DNA of 58,433 nucleotides from contig JAQTNE010000002.1 in the NCBI GenBank assembly GCA_028713975.1, forward strand, positions 1 to 58,433. The letters are read 5' to 3'. Below the pieces are notes generated by a model that saw only the letters and a program-made list of their open reading frames with translations, searched no databases and was not told the DNA's origin. Source of the stretch: Sulfuricella sp. Lineage in GTDB: Bacteria; Pseudomonadota; Gammaproteobacteria; Burkholderiales; Sulfuricellaceae. A program made the position numbers and the translations under genes. Position 1 is the stretch's first letter; every line of letters begins with the position of its first letter. Shown piece after piece: positions 8,411-16,740 of this stretch.

Positions 8411-8553
8411 CTATCCACCTTTGACTAGGCTATATTTATTTAAGGTTTCTTCTAAGGGTGCTGAGGCCGACAAACAAGTATAATGCGATTATTAGCAATA
8501 TATAATAAAATTATGTTTCTTTATATCAAGATAAACAAATTCCAGATTCCCAT
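8411..8553. promoter_or_regulatory. Divergent promoter region arsR / gpmI
   Basis: This AT-rich gap separates the minus-strand arsR from the plus-strand gpmI. It holds ATTAG-CAATAT-ATAAT at 8491-8506, an imperfect copy of the palindrome at 7976-7991, which suits autoregulation of arsR. Several TATAAT-like segments are present (for example around 8479-8484 and 8501-8506), so promoters cannot be placed uniquely by eye. Confidence 0.5.
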
Positions 8554-10092
8554 ATGAAGGTCACCCCTGCTCTGCTCATTATCCTGGACGGCTTCGGTTG
8601 CAGCGAAAGCCAGGAAAACAACGCCATCAGAAACGCGCGCAAACCCAACTGGGACCAGCTCTGGCAAACCCGTCCGCACACCACCATCAGCGCGTCCGAA
8701 GCGGCGGTGGGGCTGCCAGGCGGACAAATGGGCAATTCCGAAGTGGGCCACCTCAATATCGGCGCCGGTCGCGTGGTTTACCAGGAATTCACCCGCATCA
8801 ACCGCGCCATCAGCAGCGGAAACTTCTTCGCCAACCCGGCTCTGACCCAAGCGGTGGCAGATGCAAAGGGCAACGGCAAGGCGCTGCATATCATGGGATT
8901 GCTGTCCGACGGCGGGGTGCACAGCCATGAAGACCACATCCACGCCATGCTCGAACTGGCCGCCCGCGCCGGGCTGGAAAAAATCTATCTGCACGCCTTT
9001 CTTGATGGCCGCGACACGCCGCCCAGAAGCGCGCTGGAATACCTGCGCCGTTTCCAGAAAAAATGCGAGCAGCTCAAGGCCGGGCAGATCGTCTCCATTA
9101 TTGGCCGCTACCACATCATGGATCGCGACAAGCGCTGGTTGCGCGTCAAGGCGGGCTACGATCTGGTCACGCTGGGCAAGTCCGAATTCCAGGCTGAAAC
9201 CGCGGAGCAGGCATTGGTTGCGGCCTATGCCCGCGACGAAAACGACGAGTTCGTCAAAGCCACCGCCATCGTTCCGCCCGGTGCCAAGCCGGTGCGCATG
9301 GAAGACGGCGACGTGGTGGTGTTCATGAATTTCCGCTCCGACCGCGCACGCGAAATCACCCGCGCCTTCATCGAACCCGGCTTCAACCTGTTCGAACGCG
9401 AATATGTTCCCAAGCTCGCCAGTTTCTGCACCCTCACCGAATACAGCAAGGACTTCAACGTGCCGGTGGCTTACCCGCCGGAACATATCGGCAACGGTCT
9501 CGGCGAGTACCTCTCGAACCTCGGCTTGAAGCAGCTCCGAATCGCCGAAACCGAAAAATACGCCCACGTCACCTTCTTCTTCGACGGCGGCGAGGAACGC
9601 ATCTACCCCGGAGAAGAACGCATCCTGGTTCCCTCGCCGGATGTGCCCACCTACGACCAGAAACCGGAGATGAGTGCATTTGAAGTCACCGACAAACTGA
9701 TCGAAGCCATCGAGAGCCGCCGGTTCGATGCCATTATCTGCAACTACGCCAACGCCGACATGGTCGGTCATACCGGCATCATGTCGGCGACAGTCAAGGC
9801 AATCGAAGCACTGGATCTATGCCTGGGTAGAGTGGTCGCAGCGATGCAGTCGATCGGCGGCGAAGTGCTGATTACCGCCGATCACGGCAATGCGGAAATG
9901 ATGGCGGATGAAATCTCGCACCAGGCCCATACCGCGCACACCTTGAACCGGGTACCGTTCCTCTATGTCGGTCGCAGGGCGCACCTGGCGGAAACCGGCG
10001 CGCTCGAGGATGTTGCCCCGACGCTGCTGAAAATCATGGGACTGCAGCAGCCCACGGAAATGACCGGCCACCCCCTGATCACATTCGAATAA
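8554..10092 (+). CDS. gpmI: 2,3-bisphosphoglycerate-independent phosphoglycerate mutase
   Basis: Interconverts 3- and 2-phosphoglycerate in glycolysis and gluconeogenesis using two manganese ions and a phosphoserine intermediate. The 512-aa protein has ILDGFG at the N-terminus, the nucleophile serine in [14 protein letters not shown], the DGRDTPP loop, and the metal-binding TADHGNAE and AHT motifs near the C-terminus. Full length is retained. Its stop overlaps the next start (TAATG). The gpmI-envC-ctpA order is common in proteobacteria. Confidence 0.97.
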   Translation: MKVTPALLIILDGFGCSESQENNAIRNARKPNWDQLWQTRPHTTISASEAAVGLPGGQMGNSEVGHLNIGAGRVVYQEFTRINRAISSGNFFANPALTQAVADAKGNGKALHIMGLLSDGGVHSHEDHIHAMLELAARAGLEKIYLHAFLDGRDTPPRSALEYLRRFQKKCEQLKAGQIVSIIGRYHIMDRDKRWLRVKAGYDLVTLGKSEFQAETAEQALVAAYARDENDEFVKATAIVPPGAKPVRMEDGDVVVFMNFRSDRAREITRAFIEPGFNLFEREYVPKLASFCTLTEYSKDFNVPVAYPPEHIGNGLGEYLSNLGLKQLRIAETEKYAHVTFFFDGGEERIYPGEERILVPSPDVPTYDQKPEMSAFEVTDKLIEAIESRRFDAIICNYANADMVGHTGIMSATVKAIEALDLCLGRVVAAMQSIGGEVLITADHGNAEMMADEISHQAHTAHTLNRVPFLYVGRRAHLAETGALEDVAPTLLKIMGLQQPTEMTGHPLITFE

Positions 10093-11270
10093 TGACGCCC
10101 ATGTGGCCCGCCCGAGTAATTTTTCTTGCGGTCGGGCTGGCCTGTACGTTTATCGCTCACGCCGCGCCGAAAGACGATCTCTCCAGCCTGCACGAACGCA
10201 TCAAGACACTGCAAAAAGAAGTCGAAAGCACAAAGGACAAAAAGGCCGATGCCACCGATGCGCTGAAACAATCCGAACAAGCCATCAGCAATGCCAATCG
10301 CAAACTGCGACAACTGGCGCAGCAGCAGGAAAGCGTCGGCGCCACACTGAACCGGGTGCAGCGCGAAAGCCGCGACACCCAGGGAAAAATCAGCAGCCAG
10401 CAATCCCTGCTCGGACGCCTGCTTCACCACTATTACCTGCACGGCCAGCACGACCCCCTGAAAATCCTGCTCAACCAGCAGAGCCCCGACCAGCTTGCCC
10501 GCCAGTTGCACTATTACACTTATTTGTCGCGCGCCCGCGCCGACCTGATCGGAAATTTGCGCGTCAATCTCGCGCATTCTCGCGAGCTTGCCCAGCTCTA
10601 CCAGGAAAAAAGCGCCGAACTGGAACAGGTCAAATCGGAGCAGGCCAAACAAAAAATCCAGTTGGAAAAAGAAAAAGGCGCGCGCAAAACAGTGCTGGTG
10701 CAGATCAACCAGCAAATCACCAGCCAGCGGCATGAACTCGGTCGCTTGCAGCGCGACGAGAAGCGCCTGACCCAACTGATCGAGCGCCTGAGCAGGCTGG
10801 CGCAACCCAGGAAAAAGAAAAACACCGCCCCGCAAAGCAGCAGCCGGCCCGCCCCGGAACCCTCGAGCGGAGCACTTCACCAGCTCAAAGGCAAACTGCG
10901 CCTGCCGGTGCGTGGGCAGCTTGCCAACCGCTTCGGCGCTTCGCGGGAGGATGGCGGTGCGACCTGGAAGGGCCTGTTCATCAAGACGCCAGCCGGTCAG
11001 GAAGTCAAATGCATCGCCAAGGGGCAGGTGGTGTTCTCGGACTGGCTGCGCGGCTTCGGCAATATCATCATCATCGACCACGGCGACGGCTACATGAGCC
11101 TGTACGGCAACAACGAAACCCTGTTCAAACAGGCGGGCGAAGCTGTGCAGGCCGGCGACACCGTCGCGGCAACGGGAAACAGCGGCGGAAATGCCGAAAC
11201 CGGTTTATACTTCGAGATGCGGTATCAAAGTCGTCCGTTCGACCCAGCGGGATGGGTCAAATCGAATTGA
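10092..11270 (+). CDS. envC: EnvC-like murein hydrolase activator (degenerate M23 domain)
   Basis: A 392-aa periplasmic protein with a signal peptide (about residues 1-24), a long coiled coil (about 30-240, rich in Q, K and E), and a C-terminal LytM/M23 domain (about 270-390). The zinc ligands of active M23 peptidases are replaced: KGLFIKT stands where HxGxD is expected and GLYFEMR where HxH is expected. This is typical of EnvC, which activates amidases at the division septum instead of cutting peptidoglycan itself. The start codon overlaps the gpmI stop. The protein is probably exported by Sec. Confidence 0.92.
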   Translation: MTPMWPARVIFLAVGLACTFIAHAAPKDDLSSLHERIKTLQKEVESTKDKKADATDALKQSEQAISNANRKLRQLAQQQESVGATLNRVQRESRDTQGKISSQQSLLGRLLHHYYLHGQHDPLKILLNQQSPDQLARQLHYYTYLSRARADLIGNLRVNLAHSRELAQLYQEKSAELEQVKSEQAKQKIQLEKEKGARKTVLVQINQQITSQRHELGRLQRDEKRLTQLIERLSRLAQPRKKKNTAPQSSSRPAPEPSSGALHQLKGKLRLPVRGQLANRFGASREDGGATWKGLFIKTPAGQEVKCIAKGQVVFSDWLRGFGNIIIIDHGDGYMSLYGNNETLFKQAGEAVQAGDTVAATGNSGGNAETGLYFEMRYQSRPFDPAGWVKSN

Positions 11271-11289
11271 AAGATTTTAGAAAACAAGG

Positions 11290-12714
11290 ATGAATGTAAT
11301 GCGCGGCAAAATGCAAAAAGCAGGTTTGATCTTTCTAGGTGCCGTCTTCGGCGTCATGATCAGCCTTAACTTTCCCGCAGTGGCTAACAAGGAAACCGCC
11401 AGCCCGCTGCCGATCGACGAATTGCGTGCGTTTACCGAAGTCTTCGGCAAGATCAAGAGCGATTACGTTGAGCCGGTGGAAGACAAGAAACTCATCACCG
11501 AGGCAATCAACGGCATGCTCACCGGCCTGGATCCCCATTCCGCCTATCTCGATGCCGATGCCTTCAAGGATTTGCAAGTCGGCACGCAGGGTGAATTCGG
11601 CGGTCTCGGCATCGAAGTCGGCATGGAGGACGGTTTCGTCAAAGTGGTCTCGCCGATCGAGGATACGCCCGCTTTTCTGGCCGGCATAAAAAGCGGTGAC
11701 CTGATCATCAAGCTGGACGAAACCCCGGTCAAGGGCCTGACCCTGAATGATGCGGTCAAGCGCATGCGCGGCAAACCCGGCAGCAAAATCACCCTGACCG
11801 TGATCCGCAAGGGCGAAGTCAAGCCGCTCATCATCACCTTGACCCGCGCCGTGATCAAGATCCAGAGCGTGAAATCCAAGCTGATCGAACCGGACTACGG
11901 CTATGTCCGTATCACCCAGTTCCAGGAACACACCGGAGAGAACCTGGCAAAGGCGCTGGAAGGCTTTTACAAACAGAACAAGGAGCCGCTGAAAGGCTTG
12001 GTGCTGGATCTGCGCAACGATCCGGGCGGCCTGCTCAACGGCGCCGTCGGCGTGTCCGCCGCCTTCCTGCCCAAGGATGCGTTGGTGGTTTACACCGAAG
12101 GCCGCGCCGAAGATGCCAAGATGAAACTGACTGCCAACAAGGAAAACTACCTGCGCACCGCCAATCAGGAAGACTTCCTGAAATCCCTGCCGGTCGGTGT
12201 CAAAAACGTGCCGATGGTGGTGCTGGTCAACGGCGGCTCCGCCTCTGCTTCGGAAATCGTCGCCGGCGCATTGCAGGATCACAAACGTGCCATCATCATG
12301 GGCACGCAATCCTTCGGCAAGGGGTCGGTGCAAACCATTCTGCCGCTCGGCAACAACACCGCCATCAAGCTGACCACGGCGCGCTATTTCACGCCCAATG
12401 GCCGTTCCATCCAGGCCAAGGGCATCACCCCGGACATCGTGGTGGAAGAGGCTACGGTCAACGGCGTGGATCATCAAGACACGTTCAACCTGCGCGAAGC
12501 CGATCTGGAGCATCACCTGACCAACGGCAACAAGGACGAGGAGGCAGCGCCTATCAAGCTGCCCGCCCCGCCCAAACAGGCGCCCAAGGATAAGGACGGC
12601 AAAACCGGCGGCAACAAACTGGCGCCGGGCGAGATCGTCTCGAAGAACGATTACCAGCTGAACCAGGCGGTCAACCTGCTGAAGGGACTGCAAATCCTCC
12701 AGGGCAGGAAATAA
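11290..12714 (+). CDS. ctpA: S41 family C-terminal processing peptidase
   Basis: A 474-aa periplasmic or membrane-anchored protease with an N-terminal hydrophobic anchor (about residues 9-30). A PDZ domain (about 90-175) contains GGLGIEV and VSPIEDTPAFLAGIKSGD. The S41 catalytic core has the serine in GGSASASEIVAGALQ (about 315-330) and the lysine in QSFGKGSVQT. It removes C-terminal tails of periplasmic proteins or trims peptidoglycan-enzyme partners. The low-complexity tail (KLPAPPKQAPKDKDGKTG) is normal for the group. It follows envC by 19 bases and ends the gpmI operon before a repeat element. Confidence 0.95.
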   Translation: MNVMRGKMQKAGLIFLGAVFGVMISLNFPAVANKETASPLPIDELRAFTEVFGKIKSDYVEPVEDKKLITEAINGMLTGLDPHSAYLDADAFKDLQVGTQGEFGGLGIEVGMEDGFVKVVSPIEDTPAFLAGIKSGDLIIKLDETPVKGLTLNDAVKRMRGKPGSKITLTVIRKGEVKPLIITLTRAVIKIQSVKSKLIEPDYGYVRITQFQEHTGENLAKALEGFYKQNKEPLKGLVLDLRNDPGGLLNGAVGVSAAFLPKDALVVYTEGRAEDAKMKLTANKENYLRTANQEDFLKSLPVGVKNVPMVVLVNGGSASASEIVAGALQDHKRAIIMGTQSFGKGSVQTILPLGNNTAIKLTTARYFTPNGRSIQAKGITPDIVVEEATVNGVDHQDTFNLREADLEHHLTNGNKDEEAAPIKLPAPPKQAPKDKDGKTGGNKLAPGEIVSKNDYQLNQAVNLLKGLQILQGRK

Positions 12715-12753
12715 TTGCAAGCCCGGATTATAGGCAGCACGTACCGACCACCT

Positions 12754-12880
12754 CCCCCTTTGTAAAAGGGGGATTGAGGGGGATTTAACGATGGCGGCTA
12801 TTTTCCACGCTATTAAATCCCCCCTATCCCTCCTTTTTCAAAGGGGGGCATCTCTTTAATTTCAGCGTGACTGACTACTA
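12754..12880. repeat. MITE-like nested palindrome, copy 2
   Basis: Outer arm CCCCCTTTGTAAAAGGGGG, then ATTGAGGGGGATTTAACGAT, a GCGGCTATTTTCC core, AAATCCCCCC, and the tail ending TTTCAGCGTGACTGACTACTA. It is the most complete copy and fills most of the 203-base gap between ctpA and moeB. It can fold into a long G/C stem and may act as a bidirectional terminator. No target-site duplication is obvious by eye. Confidence 0.78.
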
Positions 12881-12917
12881 GAGTCCGGCGTAAAACTCAG
12901 CACTCAGGACTTGCCCA

Positions 12918-13661
12918 ATGGACGACAACCAGCTCCTGCGCTACAGCCGGCACATCCTGCTGCCGCAAATTGGCATCGAGGGCCAGGAAAAGCTGCTCGG
13001 CGCCCATGTCCTGATCGTCGGCGCCGGCGGGCTGGGCTCCCCGGCCGCGCTCTACCTCGCCGCCGCCGGTGTGGGCACGATCACGATTTGCGACGGCGAC
13101 AGCGTCGATCTCACCAACCTGCAACGCCAGATCGCCCACTTCACCCATTCCCTCGGCAGCAACAAAGCGCAGTCCGCGCAACACACGCTGGCCGCCATCA
13201 ATCCCGGCATCCGGGTAACCGCCATACCCCATCGCATTGAGGGCGCAGAGCTCGACCTGCTGGTTTCCCAGTCAGATGCCGTACTCGACGCCAGCGACAA
13301 TTTTGCCACCCGCCACGCCGTCAACCGCGCCTGCGTCGCCCACCAAAAACCGCTGATTTCCGGCGCGGCCATCCGCTTCGACGGACAGATCGCCACCTTC
13401 GATCTGCGCGAGCCAGGCAGCCCCTGCTATCACTGCCTGTTTCCCGAAGCGGGCGGGGACGAAGAAGACCGCTGTTCGACGATGGGCGTGTTCGCGCCGC
13501 TGGTCGGCATCATCGGTTCGATGCAGGCGGCGGAAACGCTGAAAATCCTGACCGGGGCGGGCCAAACGCTGAACGGCAGGTTGCTGCTGCTCGACGGCTT
13601 GCAAATGGAATGGCGCTCGATCCGGCTGAGAAAAGACCCAGCCTGCCCGGTGTGTGGTTAA
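12918..13661 (+). CDS. moeB: ThiF/MoeB-type adenylyltransferase
   Basis: A 247-aa E1-like enzyme that adenylates the C-terminal Gly-Gly of a small sulfur carrier (MoaD or ThiS). Present are the nucleotide-binding GAGGLGSPAALYLAAAGVG, the D-N-LQRQ segment, zinc cysteines (CYHC and the C-terminal CPVC), and the catalytic-cysteine region RCSTMGVFAPLVG. Length fits MoeB or ThiF without a rhodanese extension. MoeB and ThiF cannot be separated by sequence alone here. The sulfur-carrier partner is not in the window. In E1-like enzymes of this size a separate sulfurtransferase provides sulfur. Confidence 0.9.
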   Translation: MDDNQLLRYSRHILLPQIGIEGQEKLLGAHVLIVGAGGLGSPAALYLAAAGVGTITICDGDSVDLTNLQRQIAHFTHSLGSNKAQSAQHTLAAINPGIRVTAIPHRIEGAELDLLVSQSDAVLDASDNFATRHAVNRACVAHQKPLISGAAIRFDGQIATFDLREPGSPCYHCLFPEAGGDEEDRCSTMGVFAPLVGIIGSMQAAETLKILTGAGQTLNGRLLLLDGLQMEWRSIRLRKDPACPVCG

Positions 13662-13991
13662 TCGACCGGCGCGCTCATAGCGCCTTGCTCTATGGGTATC
13701 CGCAGCGATTATTTTTTCAAGGCGTTCGCAGCTAACGATGCCTTGAGTCCGGTTAGAACGATTGAGGACAATATCCGAACGGCGAAGAACCCATTTATTG
13801 CATAACAATGAATTAAAATGGCACTATGAGCATCAATTTTATAAAAAACCCGTGGCTCGTTACCCACGAAAACCCGCCTTAAAGAAAGCGCTTGAGGGGC
13901 AAGCTTGTCGATCCCCGCTACTGGCGGCATCGCGTCCATGAGGCCGCAAGGGGAATTTCGCCAGCCGACCTCGAACCATTGGAGATGCAAC
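13662..13991 (+). other. Gap with structured leader before chemoreceptor
   Basis: No gene is seen in these 330 bases. Several short stem-loops lie near the end: CGTGG...CCACG around 13849-13869 and GGGG...CCCC around 13893-13911. The sequence just before the chemoreceptor start has GGAG at 13981-13984 as ribosome-binding site. I looked for c-di-GMP riboswitch core motifs because the gene product has a PilZ domain, and did not find them. A leader RNA remains possible. Confidence 0.35.
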
Positions 13992-15524
13992 ATGGAAAGA
14001 TTCAACAACCTCAGCATCAAAGTTCGGCTCATCTTGATCATAGGATTTATGGCTGTGTTGATACTGGCCGGAGGGTCTATCGGCCTCGTCGGCAAGCTGC
14101 TGGGCATCCTTCTCGCCATCATTGCCGGTAATTTACTGGCGCGCTCGACTGTCGACCCGCTCAACACGGTAATCGGCCATTTCGAGGAAATCACCAAGGG
14201 CAATCTCTCCAGGGAAGTCGGAGACAGCCGTCGCGACGAGATCGGGCAGGTGTTCAAATCCCTGGCGGCCATGCAGGACAAGCTGGGCAGCACCTTGCGG
14301 GAAATCGAGGACTGCGGCAGGTACATAGGGCAATCCGCCTATCAGGTCGCCACAATCTCCAACGAGATTTCCGAAGTGAGCAAACAGCAGGAAAGCCGCT
14401 CCGGCGAGGTGGCCGGCGCCATGCAGCAATTGCACCAGATTTCCTCCAATGTCCAGGAGCAGGCATCCGAAGCAGTGGGCCATTCGCGCCAGGTTGAATC
14501 CCTGGCGCGGGAAGGCATCGGCAACGTACACCAGAACATCAGCTCGATGGAAGAGGCCACCCATCAGGTCAGCCGCGCCTCGCTGGAAATCCAGGAGCTG
14601 GAGGATTCCGCCAAGCAAATCTATAACATCGCCAACACCATCAAGGAGATCGCCGGACAAACTAATCTGCTGGCGCTCAACGCCGCCATTGAGGCTGCGC
14701 GCGCCGGCGAGCAGGGGCGCGGCTTCGCAGTGGTGGCCGACGAAGTGCGCAAACTGGCGGAGCGCACCACCAACTCGGCAAGCGAGGTCGGCGACATCAT
14801 CGGACAGCTCTCCGCCAAGGTGCTACAGGTGGCCGCAACCATGGACGTGGTGGTGGAAAAAGTCGGCGTCACGCGCGAGGAAGCCGGCATGACCGCCCGC
14901 ACCATCGAGGGCATGGCCCGCAACGCGGCGGAAACCGCTCAGGCCAACCAGGGAATATCCAGCGCGAGCCAGCAGCAATTGGACCAGTTCGCGCTGCTCC
15001 AGTCGAACATGGACATCCTGTTTTCCATCCTTAAAGAAAGCGGCGCCAAGGTGGAAACCACGGCAGCCATCGGCGACGATTTGCGCATGGTGACCGGCAA
15101 GCTCAACAACATCATGGCCGGCTTTACCTTTACCAGCGGCACCGTGATCGAAGCTACCCAGCACGAGAAGCGCCGTGCGCCGCGGGCGCAAAACAGCCTG
15201 CTGGTGAAAGTTACGCAGGACAATCAGGCGCTGGAGGCCATCAGCAGCGACTTCTCCCTCAACGGGCTGCGCCTGCGGCTGCCCCATCCGGCGAACGAAC
15301 AGGAGCAGGTCAATCTTGCCCTGTATCTGCCCAACGACGACCTGGACCTGTATGCGCATCAGAACCCGGTGTCTCTCAAGGGACGCATTACCTGGCAACG
15401 GCGGGAAGGCGACTATTACTTGTGCGGCGTAGAATTCATCGACGTCGACGAAGACAAGCGCGGCCAGATGAAAAAGTGCTTTGACTTTTTCCACAAAAAT
15501 GCGGAATTCCAAGGCTTGAGATAG
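13992..15524 (+). CDS. Chemoreceptor lacking periplasmic domain, with C-terminal PilZ domain
   Basis: A 510-aa methyl-accepting chemotaxis protein. The N-terminal helix ([20 protein letters not shown]) is followed after a few residues by a second helix ([16 protein letters not shown]) and HAMP-like [16 protein letters not shown]. The usual periplasmic sensor of about 150 residues is therefore missing. The signalling hairpin tip is intact ([25 protein letters not shown], in parts). Residues about 391-505 form a PilZ domain with RRAPR (RxxxR) and DFSLNG (DxSxxG), the c-di-GMP-binding motifs. It likely couples intracellular c-di-GMP, not an external ligand, to CheA. Start chosen at the ATG with a GGAG site. 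Confidence 0.92.
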   Translation: MERFNNLSIKVRLILIIGFMAVLILAGGSIGLVGKLLGILLAIIAGNLLARSTVDPLNTVIGHFEEITKGNLSREVGDSRRDEIGQVFKSLAAMQDKLGSTLREIEDCGRYIGQSAYQVATISNEISEVSKQQESRSGEVAGAMQQLHQISSNVQEQASEAVGHSRQVESLAREGIGNVHQNISSMEEATHQVSRASLEIQELEDSAKQIYNIANTIKEIAGQTNLLALNAAIEAARAGEQGRGFAVVADEVRKLAERTTNSASEVGDIIGQLSAKVLQVAATMDVVVEKVGVTREEAGMTARTIEGMARNAAETAQANQGISSASQQQLDQFALLQSNMDILFSILKESGAKVETTAAIGDDLRMVTGKLNNIMAGFTFTSGTVIEATQHEKRRAPRAQNSLLVKVTQDNQALEAISSDFSLNGLRLRLPHPANEQEQVNLALYLPNDDLDLYAHQNPVSLKGRITWQRREGDYYLCGVEFIDVDEDKRGQMKKCFDFFHKNAEFQGLR

Positions 15525-15562
15525 TCTTGCCGGAAGCCCTGTCCATACGGCGTACGGCGGAA

Positions 15563-15600
15563 AAAACAAAAGGGCTAGCGTTCGTCTAGCCCTTTTGTTT
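15563..15600. terminator. Bidirectional rho-independent terminator
   Basis: AAACAAAAGGGCTAG and CTAGCCCTTTTGTTT form a 15-bp perfect stem around a short loop, with A-rich and T-rich ends on both sides. It separates the convergent chemoreceptor and slmA genes and can serve either strand. Confidence 0.92.
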
Positions 15601-15653
15601 ACCGGAGGATGCGCTCGAGGAAATGCAAACTTTCCGGCTTCCCCGGCTCCTGG

Positions 15654-16232
15654 CTAACCGATCAGTACCGGCCCCTGAGCGGCCCAGTATTCCATCGGCA
15701 CGCGCGTAAAGCCGCTCTTGGCGAACTGGTGCCAGCGCCCGAGCACGAAGCTCATCATCAGGTTGGCCTGGGCGGCGGCATCTATCCCGACAGGTAGTTC
15801 CCGCTGGCTTGCGGCGAGCCGCAGCGACTGCTTGAGCGTCGATTCGAGACGATCAAGCAACTGGTTGATGCGAGTCTGCAAGCGGCTGTCTTCATTGACC
15901 AGCGCCTCGCCGATCAGCACCCGCGCCATGCCGGGATTTTTCTGGGCGAAGCCGAGCAGCAGCGGCAGCACCGTTTCAAGCTGCTTTTTTCCACTGTTTT
16001 CTTCGCTGGTGATTTTGGTGACCAGGCCGAACAGGGTCTGCTCGATGAACTCGATCAGACCCTCGTACATCTGCGCCTTGCTGGCGAAATGACGATACAG
16101 AGCGGCCTCGGACACGCCGATCTTGGCGGCCAGTGAGGCAGTGGTGATTTTCTCTCCCTGCGGTTTCTGCAACATTTCCGCCAGCGTTTGCAGTATCTGG
16201 AGCTTGCGTTCACCGGGTTTGGCTGGTGGCAT
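15654..16232 (-). CDS. slmA: Nucleoid occlusion factor SlmA (TetR family)
   Basis: A 192-aa DNA-binding protein that blocks FtsZ ring formation over the nucleoid. The TetR helix-turn-helix reads ITTASLAAKIGVSEAALYRHF, which matches the SlmA signature (SEAALYRHF) more closely than a generic TetR. LIEFIEQTLF, LLLGFAQKNPGMARVL and DSRLQTRINQL also match the E. coli protein region by region. It is on the same strand as the dsr operon, 99 bases after dsrR, where Allochromatium has dsrS. The context suggests chance adjacency more than a sulfur role. A GGGAAG ribosome-binding site precedes the start. Confidence 0.85.
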   Translation of the reverse strand: MPPAKPGERKLQILQTLAEMLQKPQGEKITTASLAAKIGVSEAALYRHFASKAQMYEGLIEFIEQTLFGLVTKITSEENSGKKQLETVLPLLLGFAQKNPGMARVLIGEALVNEDSRLQTRINQLLDRLESTLKQSLRLAASQRELPVGIDAAAQANLMMSFVLGRWHQFAKSGFTRVPMEYWAAQGPVLIG

Positions 16233-16331
16233 ATTCTTCCCTTGGGCGTAGTTTTATCTGAGCTTCACAACCTGAAAACAACCCGCAGAATCCTTTACGC
16301 AACAAGCGCAAAGGTTCGCAATGAAGAAATT

Positions 16332-16697
16332 TTAATGGCAACCGCCGCCGCAACCGCCGCAGCCACCGCCCGACTTGGCGCTGGACGAAGAACTGCAAGA
16401 GCCGCCGCCGGTGTCGTTGGGGTTGATGAAGATAAAACGAAAATCGCCAGGGCCCATTTCGACAAAATCCAGCACGGCGCCTTTCAGCAATTCCTGGTGT
16501 TGCGGCGACACCAGCAGCGTGATGCCTTCCGAGTTCACCAGCGTGTCTTCCTCATCCTGCTCATCGAAGCCCATACCGTACTGGATGCCGCCGTCTTCGC
16601 CACGCTGTGCGGCAATCCGCAGGAACATGCCTTCCGCATTGCCGTCGGTTGCAGCCTGAACAATTTTCTCTGCTGCCAGAGCGGTTACTGTAATCAT
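16332..16697 (-). CDS. dsrR: DsrR, IscA-like accessory protein with Cys-rich tail
   Basis: A 121-aa A-type scaffold fold (VTALAAEKIVQAA, GMFLRIAAQRGEDGG, NPND). The first conserved IscA cysteine is missing, as known for DsrR, which acts after transcription in dsr expression or DsrAB maturation and does not bind an Fe-S cluster in Allochromatium. Odd here is the C-terminus: after NPNDTGGGSCSSSSS it continues as AKSGGGCGGCGGGCH, giving four cysteines in the last 20 residues or so. That could bind metal or an Fe-S cluster and restore a function lost from the fold. It is the last dsr gene, after dsrN, with a GGAG ribosome-binding site. Confidence 0.9.
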   Translation of the reverse strand: MITVTALAAEKIVQAATDGNAEGMFLRIAAQRGEDGGIQYGMGFDEQDEEDTLVNSEGITLLVSPQHQELLKGAVLDFVEMGPGDFRFIFINPNDTGGGSCSSSSSAKSGGGCGGCGGGCH

Positions 16698-16740
16698 CGA
16701 TTTTCTCCTTGGATAACGATATAACGATTCAATTTAAAAA

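Noticed and set aside
8521..9771. Long minus-strand open frame opposite gpmI
   Set aside because: It is a shadow of gpmI in a GC-rich genome; the plus strand has a complete, motif-bearing product.
10092..11270. envC-like gene as a pseudogene because the M23 zinc ligands are missing
   Set aside because: Loss of these ligands is normal for EnvC-type activators, and the frame is intact.
13800..13991. c-di-GMP riboswitch before the PilZ chemoreceptor
   Set aside because: The conserved core bases and the paired stems of the known GEMM classes were not found.
15654..16232. TetR-type repressor of the dsr operon
   Set aside because: The sequence matches SlmA over its whole length, so a local dsr repressor is unlikely.
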